From: SIG575 sp045643165
Lineage (GTDB): Bacteria; Bacillota; Clostridia; Oscillospirales; Acutalibacteraceae
Assembly: GCA_045643165.1 (NCBI GenBank)
Contig: JAZUKF010000189.1
Span: 1-8,192, forward strand
Reading direction: 5' to 3'
Length of the DNA stretch: 8,192 nt
The translations under genes were made by a program, and so were the position numbers. Below, in pieces: positions 1-5,311 of this stretch (its first letter is position 1; every line of letters begins with the position of its first letter). The notes beneath the pieces were generated by a model. The model was not told the DNA's origin and ran no database searches. It saw nothing but the letters and a program-made list of their open reading frames with translations.

Positions 1-49
1 CGCAGGGAGATAAACAGGAATGTATATGTAAATCGTAGTTAACCCGCAC
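1..49 (-). CDS. PHP-domain phosphoesterase-like protein, N-terminal fragment (runs off left edge)
   Basis: Reading the minus strand from a GTG at 49 gives VRVNYDLHIHSCLSPC before the window ends. DLHxH is the first metal-binding motif of the PHP (polymerase and histidinol phosphatase) superfamily, and the Ser-Pro-Cys that follows is typical of small PHP proteins found beside clostridial hydrogenase genes. A perfect AGGAGG lies at 61-56, six bases before the GTG. An in-frame ATG at 55-53 touches the Shine-Dalgarno directly and is too close to be used. PHP proteins are metal-dependent phosphoesterases; the substrate of this one is unknown. It is probably the last visible member of the minus-strand hydrogenase/DRTGG operon, separated from it by a repeat element. 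Only 16 codons are visible, so the call rests on one motif plus a very good ribosome binding site and matching context. Confidence 0.8.
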   Translation of the reverse strand, partial: MRVNYDLHIHSCLSPC

Positions 50-55
50 AGTCAT

Positions 56-61
56 CCTCCT
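56..61 (-). promoter_or_regulatory. Ribosome binding site deciding the GTG start of the PHP gene
   Basis: AGGAGG on the minus strand, preceded by AGAA, lies six bases before the GTG at 49. The spacing favours GTG over the ATG at 55-53, which leaves no spacer. Confidence 0.75.
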
Positions 62-83
62 TTCTGTTATTGTGTTTTTTTAG

Positions 84-113
84 GTTTTATTTGATCCGGT
101 GCGGAACGGTCAA
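84..113 (-). promoter_or_regulatory. Possible promoter for the PHP gene, with the -35 lying inside a repeat
   Basis: On the minus strand TTGACC (113-108, five of six to TTGACA) sits inside the palindromic repeat. It is followed after 18 bases by TAAAAC (89-84, four of six to TATAAT). This would start transcription near 77 and give a short leader before the AGGAGG. The -10 is weak, so this is tentative; the gene could instead be read from the operon promoter at 2929-2901. Confidence 0.3.
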
Positions 114-122
114 GACCGTTCC
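103..122. repeat. Palindromic repeat, copy 1
   Basis: The sequence is GGAACGGTCAAGACCGTTCC: two perfectly complementary 9-base arms around AA. It is identical to the cores at 217-236 and 7903-7922, and inverted at 8044-8063. The identity to the second copy extends three bases to the left (100-122 against 214-236). Unlike the other copies it is not bordered by CCCTAC, so it may be a trimmed unit. Confidence 0.95.
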
Positions 123-216
123 TGGAAACAATACCGATTTCTTCAATTTTCGGCTATACTGAAACTATGTAAAAATCTGTATATCTGTTAATCTATTCGT
201 CTGCTGTCTGAAATGC

Positions 217-276
217 GGAACGGTCAAGACCGTTCCCTACAATGTTTGATAAAATCTTTAAATGGTGCGTAGGGCA
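217..276 (+). repeat. 60-bp repeat unit, copy 2 of the palindrome family
   Basis: This stretch matches 7903-7962 at 57 of 60 positions (differences at 241, 256 and 264). It begins with the 20-bp palindrome, continues through CCCTAC (235-240), a 28-base spacer and GTAGGG (269-274). Here GTAGGG runs straight into a second palindrome at 273-292, whereas the other copy diverges at that point. Confidence 0.9.
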
Positions 277-292
277 GGTGCTCGCTCCTGCC
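273..292. repeat. GGCAGG/CCTGCC palindrome
   Basis: GGCAGG (273-278) and CCTGCC (287-292) form a six-base stem around an eight-base loop. It follows GTAGGG just as the GGAACGG palindrome does in inverted orientation, so the two appear to be alternative ends of the same kind of repeat unit. There is no T-run, so it is not a typical terminator. Confidence 0.7.
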
Positions 293-404
293 ATTTAGAC
301 AGTAGATAGTCAGATGACAGACGGATAGATTTTTGCAGAGTTTCAGTAAAGCCGAAACATTGAGGAAATTCATAGCAAACACAGTTCGCCGCTACGCACA
401 GTAA

Positions 405-737
405 TTATTTCAGCATTTCATATATTCTTACAGCCGTTTCGTATGTATTCATTTCGGTCTGCAAAATGACAACATCATTCTCCTTTGCACGTATCAACGC
501 ATCATTGTCAAGGGAAGCATTGTCCGTAAGCACAATACAGGAAACCTCGGTAAGAACGGCAACGCCTATGGAATTAACATTACCCATCACGGTGAGCCAG
601 ATATCCCCCTCCTGTGCCTTGGACATTACCCAACTGAGCAAATCTCCGCAATAACAACCGGTGGCATCTTTTTCCGAAAGATTATCTCCCGAAAGAATTT
701 TCATGGAACATTCATTTACAAGCTGTGAAATTTTCAT
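405..737 (-). CDS. Small DRTGG-domain-like protein, hydrogenase-operon member
   Basis: A 110-residue soluble protein. The first possible codon is a TTG at 746, but the ATG at 737 is preferred: AAAGGA lies nine bases before it, while the TTG abuts that site. The hydrogenase stop TGA (745-743) ends five bases upstream, so the two are translated from one message. Recognisable features are a Gly-Cys-Tyr-Cys-Gly-Asp-Leu-Leu-Ser-Trp segment at 27-36, then GDIWLTVMGN at 44-53 and an alternating strand/helix pattern to the end. This resembles the short DRTGG-domain proteins that accompany clostridial hydrogenase genes. DRTGG domains (also in phosphotransacetylase N-termini) are thought to bind ligands or partners, but no biochemical role is established. 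Cys28 and Cys30 could be redox-active; this is inference. Annotation as an HPr kinase, sometimes transferred to this family, is not supported: no P-loop is present. Confidence 0.8.
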   Translation of the reverse strand: MKISQLVNECSMKILSGDNLSEKDATGCYCGDLLSWVMSKAQEGDIWLTVMGNVNSIGVAVLTEVSCIVLTDNASLDNDALIRAKENDVVILQTEMNTYETAVRIYEMLK

Positions 738-742
738 ACTGT

Positions 743-2056
743 TCAATCCTTTTCCATTTTATCAAGCCTTTTTCTGTAAGGAGACGGAATATAATCCGTT
801 CTGCGTTCCTCATCCGATTTATTACGAAGCAGGAACAAGCAATCGTCAACGCTTGCATATCCCTTTACCACATCCTCCGCAAGTGCTTTGCAAGACGGGG
901 CTCCGCAGGTTCCGCAATCAAGATTAGGCAGACATTTTGATAATTCTCCTATGTTATTCATCATACGCATGGCATCCTCGATTTTCAAAGCAAGCCTCAT
1001 TACGGGCAACTCTTCCAAAGGCTTTTCCCAAAGCATTTCCTCGGGAAGTGCTTCCTCGGGAAGACGGTTGCAGGAAACGGGAAGGTATTTTCTCAAAAGC
1101 ATAAGTCTGCGTTTTGCGATATAGGGATTTTCCGCTGTAAGGCATCCACCCACGCATCCGTTATTACAGGCATTGCGTTCAACAAAATCAACATTATCAA
1201 GTTGTTCATCCTCTATTTCACCGAGAATTTTCATTACGTTTTCTATTCCGTCAACGGCAAGACTGCCTTCAATCAGCAATGCAGAGGCTTCTCCCCCGCT
1301 GAAAGCCCAACTTACACCCATTTTACCGGATTGCTGAATATCGGGAGAGTTCAAGTCAACATTTTTCATCTGCTGAACCATAACGGAATAAATATCCTTA
1401 ATCGCCACCGCACCGTCAAGATTGGATTTTTCAAGATTTAACGGTTGCTTAATGGCGGTTATTTTAGCAGGACAGGGAGTTATGAAAAATATTCCGATTT
1501 CTTCGGACTTTAATCCTTTTTCCCTCATTATTTTTTCACGTGCAAGTCTTGCCGCTTCCTCAAAGGGTGCATTCAGATCAACCATGTGAGGAATAAGTCT
1601 CGGATATGAAATCCTGATAAGACGGCACACCGCAGGACAGGCAGAAGAAATAATCGGTTTTTTCAATTCTCCTTTTGCCAGAATTTTTCTTGTTGCATCG
1701 GACACAAGTTCCGCACCTTTGGAAACCTCGAAAACCTCATCAAATCCCATATTTATCAGTGCTTTAAGCACAATATTAACATCATCGAGATTTTTAAACT
1801 GACCGTACAATGCCGGTGCGGGCAATGCAACTCTGTATTTATAATTTACAATATTAGTTAAAGATTCACGATCCGCATACTTTGCATGATGAGGACAAAC
1901 TCTGATACATTCTCCGCAGTCGATACATCTTTCATGAATCATATTTGCTTTTCCGTTACGTACACGGATAGCCTCTGTGGGACATCTTTTCAGGCAATTC
2001 ATACATCCCACACATTTTTTCTCATCAAGTCTTACGGAATGAAGATATTTTTCCAA
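743..2056 (-). CDS. [FeFe]-hydrogenase-like iron-sulfur protein, probable sensory or regulatory type
   Basis: 437 residues in three parts. The N-terminus has two ferredoxin-type 4Fe-4S motifs (Cys15/18/21/25 and Cys44/47/50/54). The centre is an [FeFe]-hydrogenase large-subunit domain with the three H-cluster motifs: SSACPAV (Cys140), TPCPAK (Cys195, Lys198) and ERNACNNGCVGGC (Cys297, Cys301). The C-terminus has a further 4Fe-4S motif (Cys375/381/384/389, CGTCGAPSC). All four H-cluster ligands are present. The proton-relay cysteine of catalytic enzymes (TSCCP) is alanine 139 here, and both methionines near the cluster (MPC, MAC) are replaced by Thr and Asn. In the known family these changes mark sensory (HydS/group C-like) forms, which usually carry a PAS domain after the last motif; this one stops about 48 residues after it. 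The start is TTG at 2056, with GAGGTGGG upstream; an in-frame TGA at 2071-2069 excludes an earlier start, and the next Met (19) lies within the first cluster. H2 or redox sensing is inferred. Confidence 0.88.
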   Translation of the reverse strand: MEKYLHSVRLDEKKCVGCMNCLKRCPTEAIRVRNGKANMIHERCIDCGECIRVCPHHAKYADRESLTNIVNYKYRVALPAPALYGQFKNLDDVNIVLKALINMGFDEVFEVSKGAELVSDATRKILAKGELKKPIISSACPAVCRLIRISYPRLIPHMVDLNAPFEEAARLAREKIMREKGLKSEEIGIFFITPCPAKITAIKQPLNLEKSNLDGAVAIKDIYSVMVQQMKNVDLNSPDIQQSGKMGVSWAFSGGEASALLIEGSLAVDGIENVMKILGEIEDEQLDNVDFVERNACNNGCVGGCLTAENPYIAKRRLMLLRKYLPVSCNRLPEEALPEEMLWEKPLEELPVMRLALKIEDAMRMMNNIGELSKCLPNLDCGTCGAPSCKALAEDVVKGYASVDDCLFLLRNKSDEERRTDYIPSPYRKRLDKMEKD

Positions 2057-2082
2057 GTTCCACCCACCTCATATAATTACTG

Positions 2083-2508
2083 TTATTTTGTTACTTTAAA
2101 CCTTAATGTTATAGTCGTACCCACACCGATCTCCGTTTCTATATTCATTTCGTCGGAGTACTTTTTAATATTCGGCAATCCCATTCCGGCACCGAATCCC
2201 TGTGCTCTTACGTTATCCGGGGCTGTGGAATAGCCTTCCTTCATGGCAAGTTCAACATCCGGAATACCCGGACCTTCATCTTTAAGAACGACTGTTATGC
2301 AATCCGGGAGCAAATCCACGTCTATTACACCGCCGTCCGCATGAATTACCATATTTATTTCACCTTCATAAACCGCTATTGCAACATTTCTGATGGTGTT
2401 GGAGTCAAAACCTAAATCTTTCAATGTCCTTTTAATCTTTCCCGAAGCTTCACCGGCACAAATAAAATCGTCCTTTTGAACTTCATAACAAAAATGCAAA
2501 GGAGTCAT
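2083..2508 (-). CDS. RsbW/anti-sigma-type ATP-binding protein (HATPase_c)
   Basis: A 141-residue stand-alone GHKL ATPase domain. The N-box is VYEGEINMVIHA (47-58; Asn52 would bind magnesium), the G1 box is DEGPGIPD (77-84) and the G2 box is GFGAGMGL (104-111), followed by the C-terminal TTITLRF strand. It lacks a histidine-phosphorylation domain and membrane segments, so it resembles the RsbW/RsbT/SpoIIAB Ser/Thr kinase and anti-sigma group. Those proteins phosphorylate or sequester protein partners. Its ATG shares one base with the TAA of the upstream DRTGG gene (TAATG), indicating coupled translation, and the hydrogenase-like gene starts 26 bases after its stop. No sigma factor or STAS-type antagonist is visible, so the target is unknown. 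In this context it may be the output kinase of the iron-sulfur protein, which is inference. Confidence 0.87.
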   Translation of the reverse strand: MTPLHFCYEVQKDDFICAGEASGKIKRTLKDLGFDSNTIRNVAIAVYEGEINMVIHADGGVIDVDLLPDCITVVLKDEGPGIPDVELAMKEGYSTAPDNVRAQGFGAGMGLPNIKKYSDEMNIETEIGVGTTITLRFKVTK

Positions 2509-2858
2509 TATTTGCCACTTCCTCCCCTTAATCCTGCTTCGTAAAGTTTACCGCAAGCCGTAAACATTTCCATTTCCGTGCAGATTATTGCAATTCCTCT
2601 TTCCTCGGCAAGTTCGATCATACCTGCATCCGGACGTTTTCCGCGCACAAAAATGATACATTGCATATCCATCATTTCCGCTGTTCTGATAACCTGAGAG
2701 TTCACAAGTCCGGACAAAAGTACGGCCTGCTCCTTAACGTATGCCAAAACGTCGCTCATCATATCGCTTCCGCAAGCGGCAAAAACTTCGTGGTCAAGAA
2801 AATCTTCACCGTAAATTACCGTTCCGTCCACAATTTCTTTAAGTTCTCTGACTTTCAT
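2508..2858 (-). CDS. DRTGG-domain protein, first gene of the hydrogenase-associated operon
   Basis: Using the ATG at 2858 this is a 116-residue protein beginning MKVRELKEIV, the usual opening of the family. An in-frame ATG at 2876 has no ribosome binding site before it, whereas GAAAGG (2874-2869) precedes the ATG at 2858 by ten bases. The DRTGG-like core is visible as GSDMMSDVLAY (30-40). It is followed by a hydrophobic strand (LLSGLVN, 48-53), FVRGKRPD (70-77) and a helix/strand pair ending in IICTEMEMF (91-99). The literal DRTGG tetrad is not kept, as is common in this subfamily. The fold is shared with the second small protein of the operon (737-405), making the pair diverged paralogues. 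It overlaps the next gene by one base. Function is unknown; a regulatory or adaptor role with the ATPase is plausible from context only. Confidence 0.82.
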   Translation of the reverse strand: MKVRELKEIVDGTVIYGEDFLDHEVFAACGSDMMSDVLAYVKEQAVLLSGLVNSQVIRTAEMMDMQCIIFVRGKRPDAGMIELAEERGIAIICTEMEMFTACGKLYEAGLRGGSGK

Positions 2859-2900
2859 GTATTCCAAACCTTTCATATAAGTTTTTATAATATGTAATAT

Positions 2901-2929
2901 ATCTTATCATAAACCGAAAAAAATATCAA
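2901..2929 (-). promoter_or_regulatory. Sigma-A type promoter of the hydrogenase/DRTGG operon
   Basis: On the minus strand TTGATA (2929-2924, five of six to consensus) is followed after exactly 17 bases by TAAGAT (2906-2901, four of six). Transcription would begin near 2895, giving a leader of about 37 bases before the chosen start at 2858. No operator-like palindrome was evident next to it. Confidence 0.65.
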
Positions 2930-2989
2930 TAAAAATGTTTATTCGGGCATAATAAAAATATTACTGTAATATAAAGGAATGTAATTTTT

Positions 2990-3703
2990 ATGATGAACGT
3001 ATTTTTGAAAATCTGTTTAACATCATTGCTGTCATTGGCGGTACTTTTTGTTTTGACAAAACTGATAGGCAACAAACAAGTTTCCGAAGCAAATATGTTT
3101 GATTATATCAACGGAATAACCATAGGCTCCATCGCCGCAGAACTTGCCACAAGCATTGAAAAAGATTTTATGAAACCCCTTATCGCAATGGTTATTTACG
3201 GTGTGGCTGTCATTATCATAAATTGTTTAACTCAAAATTCATTACCGTTAAGACGGTTTTTCAACGGTAAGGAAATTATACTTTTCGATGAGGGAAAAAT
3301 CTTCCCGAAAAATCTTAAAAAAGCGCGGATTGATGTCAACGAATTTTTATGTCAATGCAGGTTGAACGGATTTTTTGATTTATCCGACATTCAAAGTGCC
3401 GTCTTTGAAACAAACGGCAAAATCAGTTTTCTTCCCACTTCGGAGTCAAGACCGTTTACACCGAGGGATAATAATTATATCCCGCCGAAAGCAAAGATTT
3501 ATACCGACCTTATCATTGACGGGAAAGTTATCACCGGTAACCTGTTTGCCGTGGGATATGACGAAAACCGTTTGAAAAATGAGATGAACAAGCAGGGAAT
3601 AAAAGATTACAAGGACGTATTTCTTGCCGTTTCCGACGGTGGAAACTCTGTAACATTTTACAAAAATGCCGTGTCAAAAAGCAAAAACACACCCTTTCAG
3701 TAA
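2990..3703 (+). CDS. DUF421/YetF-family membrane protein
   Basis: 237 residues. The N-terminal third holds membrane segments at about 5-24 and 63-80, with a weaker hydrophobic stretch around 39-52. Family motifs are clear: KLIGNKQVSEANMFDYINGI (24-43), then in the cytosolic part NEFLCQCRLNGFFDLSDI (117-134) and AVFETNGKISFLP (137-149). This matches the DUF421 family (Bacillus YetF and relatives), whose length is similar and whose role is poorly known; some members are linked to spore or envelope functions. Two ATGs stand in tandem at 2990 and 2993. AGGA at 2975-2978 lies 11 bases from the first, so that one is preferred. The gene is transcribed away from the hydrogenase operon and alone, ending at the terminator at 3749-3802. 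Its promoter lies somewhere in 2900-2972, but no convincing hexamer pair was found. Confidence 0.9.
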   Translation: MMNVFLKICLTSLLSLAVLFVLTKLIGNKQVSEANMFDYINGITIGSIAAELATSIEKDFMKPLIAMVIYGVAVIIINCLTQNSLPLRRFFNGKEIILFDEGKIFPKNLKKARIDVNEFLCQCRLNGFFDLSDIQSAVFETNGKISFLPTSESRPFTPRDNNYIPPKAKIYTDLIIDGKVITGNLFAVGYDENRLKNEMNKQGIKDYKDVFLAVSDGGNSVTFYKNAVSKSKNTPFQ

Positions 3704-3748
3704 ATATATTTATTAAACTCTTGCGAAATAAGATATACCCTGTGCTGT

Positions 3749-3802
3749 AAAAAATCCCCTGCAATCAGCGGAATTTTCATCCGTTTTGCAGGGGGATTTT
3801 TT
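3749..3802. terminator. Bidirectional Rho-independent terminator
   Basis: AAAAAATCCCCTGCAA (3749-3764) pairs with TTGCAGGGGGATTTTTT (3786-3802) with a single bulged G, and an inner CGGA/TCCG pair (3769-3772, 3780-3783) extends the stem. There is a run of six Ts on the plus strand and, by symmetry, on the minus strand. It lies between convergent genes and can end both the DUF421 message and the three-gene operon arriving from the right. Confidence 0.92.
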
Positions 3803-3809
3803 ATAGTAT

Positions 3810-5267
3810 TCAGTTTTTACAATCCGGATTTATTATAAGTCCTCTGAATGAATCGGCAGCATTTTTATTCAAAAAAACAATTTTTACGCTGTGTTTTGCC
3901 GTTGCACCGGAACAGACAAGATCTATATGTCGCTGGCTGAAATCGAAGTCAAATGTTGATGTCATTTTATGGAATAACTCACCGTCGAGATAAAATTCAA
4001 CAGCGTTTTCACCGCTCTGTACATCAAAATCAATGCCGAGCATTGCGTTGTCAAAAGAATATTCGGCTTCATATGTTACATCATCTGTTCTTTTAAATTC
4101 ATTAGCTCTTAAATATCTGAATTTATCGTAATTTCTTACTTCCGGGATAATCGGTTCCGGCAAGGAATAAAATCGTTCAATATTTTTGTTATATTCCGTT
4201 CTGATAACATCCATTACGGTTTCAAAATAAATTTTTTGTCCCTCATTATTCGGATGAACGCCGTCGGTAGTAAGATTGTCATACCCGATTTCCGAATTAT
4301 TAAACGGAGTTATTGTATCAGCCGTAGGAATTTCATAATAATTGCAGACATCAATAATCTCCTGCATTACCGGTGTTATTGAACGTTGCGGTGATTCAAG
4401 GATTGAAATTATATCAATATTGTCATATTTTGTCCGAAGTGCCCTGATCATCGCCTCATAGTTTACCGAAACCCTGCCGTCATTCTGACCGTAGCAAAGA
4501 ACAGCAAGATCATAATCTGTGCCGTCGGCAAAAACTTTTGAAGAAACGTATCCGCAGTAAGCACCGTTTCCTCCGAAAGAGACATTTCTGCAACGAAGTT
4601 TTACACCGTATTCCGATTCAACAGCCTCTTCCAAAAGTTGAAACCACAGTTGACCGTCATCTCCGCTGCAACCTTCCCCGATACTGTCGCCGATAATTAA
4701 AATATTGACTTCCGATTTATTTTTCAGTTTCTCATAAAAATCAAGGTCGTACACGTAACTTTCATTGGCGTCATAGTACTTTTTTTCAGTTGCCTTCCTG
4801 ACAATAGTCGGGAGCGACATTACAGCAAAAACCACCGCAATGGCTATCGCAAGCAAACCGGAAAAAATTTTAATGCTCTTTTTGTTTTCCGAGTTAAGGT
4901 TTTTACAGGTTAAAACAGCCACAATACCGTACAGGACTACGATAACGGCAACAACGATATTGCCGGCAAGTTTATTAAGGTCTCCTTTGCCGATGATCGT
5001 ATTGACTACAATCGCTAATCCCCAGAACACAGCCTCAACGACTGCGGCTCCGACTACAGCGGACAGGATATTTCTTTTCTTCGTGGCATTTTTGCCCGTA
5101 TAGGAAAGAAAGAAGCCGGCAAAAGCACCTACAATGCTCACAAAAACAAGACTTAAAATAAATTTGCCCTGGTCCACCCATGCTACATAAGTCCTGTACA
5201 ATGCGGCACAACTCAAAAAAATCAAAGCAGTATTTACAACAGGTACAGCAAATCTTACTTTTTTCAT
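3810..5267 (-). CDS. Membrane-anchored SGNH/GDSL-family hydrolase
   Basis: 485 residues. The N-terminal 155 carry five predicted membrane helices (about 8-28, 35-56, 66-92, 101-121, 132-153). The SGNH hydrolase domain follows: block I IIGDSIGEG with nucleophile Ser195, block II around Gly232 (VSFGGNG), block III GQND (260-263) with Asn262, and block V TTDGVHP with Asp335 and His338. The full catalytic set is therefore present. Residues from about 390 to 485 form a third region rich in beta-strand-like sequence (FDVQSGENAVEFYLDGELF), possibly an accessory sugar-binding sandwich. SGNH enzymes remove acyl groups from sugars, lipids or polysaccharides. With this anchor the active domain is probably outside the cell, acting on envelope or extracellular glycans, but the substrate is not deducible. 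The gene is last in its operon, 44 bases after the oxidoreductase. The Shine-Dalgarno is weak (GTGGGG), so translation may be modest. Confidence 0.88.
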   Translation of the reverse strand: MKKVRFAVPVVNTALIFLSCAALYRTYVAWVDQGKFILSLVFVSIVGAFAGFFLSYTGKNATKKRNILSAVVGAAVVEAVFWGLAIVVNTIIGKGDLNKLAGNIVVAVIVVLYGIVAVLTCKNLNSENKKSIKIFSGLLAIAIAVVFAVMSLPTIVRKATEKKYYDANESYVYDLDFYEKLKNKSEVNILIIGDSIGEGCSGDDGQLWFQLLEEAVESEYGVKLRCRNVSFGGNGAYCGYVSSKVFADGTDYDLAVLCYGQNDGRVSVNYEAMIRALRTKYDNIDIISILESPQRSITPVMQEIIDVCNYYEIPTADTITPFNNSEIGYDNLTTDGVHPNNEGQKIYFETVMDVIRTEYNKNIERFYSLPEPIIPEVRNYDKFRYLRANEFKRTDDVTYEAEYSFDNAMLGIDFDVQSGENAVEFYLDGELFHKMTSTFDFDFSQRHIDLVCSGATAKHSVKIVFLNKNAADSFRGLIINPDCKN

Positions 5268-5311
5268 AATAAAACCCCACGAATTTTTTAGTTCAATATT
5301 ACAACGTAAAA

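Larger units (their letters stand above)
137..369. mobile_element. MITE-like inverted-repeat element within the hydrogenase operon
   Basis: The left arm (137-214) and right arm (293-369) are imperfect inverted repeats. The best-matched stretch, 149-178 against the reverse complement of 327-356, agrees at 27 of 30 bases. The outer part, 137-148 against 357-369, agrees with one indel, and the inner ends CTGTCTGAAAT and CTGTCTAAAT also pair. The 78-base centre (215-292) is a different repeat made of two palindromes. No open reading frame lies inside. The element fills most of the gap between the DRTGG gene and the PHP gene, and as RNA it would fold into a long hairpin. Non-autonomous transposable element is an inference from structure; no clear target-site duplication was identified. 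Confidence 0.6.

Noticed and set aside
103..236. Repeats at 103 and 217 as a CRISPR array
   Set aside because: Only two copies here, a spacer of 94 bases, perfect palindromy, and copies in both orientations far away fit REP-like repeats instead.
405..737. HPr kinase/serine kinase function for the DRTGG proteins
   Set aside because: No Walker A motif or kinase signature is present in either small protein.
738..746. TTG start at 746 for the small DRTGG gene
   Set aside because: AAAGGA directly abuts the TTG, leaving no spacer, while the ATG at 737 has nine bases of spacing.
661..1441. Plus-strand open frames opposite the hydrogenase-like gene
   Set aside because: They overlap a gene with clear motifs on the other strand, lack ribosome binding sites and show no recognisable protein pattern.
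2859..2876. ATG at 2876 as start of the first DRTGG gene
   Set aside because: No Shine-Dalgarno precedes it, whereas GAAAGG precedes the ATG at 2858, and the family normally begins MKV.
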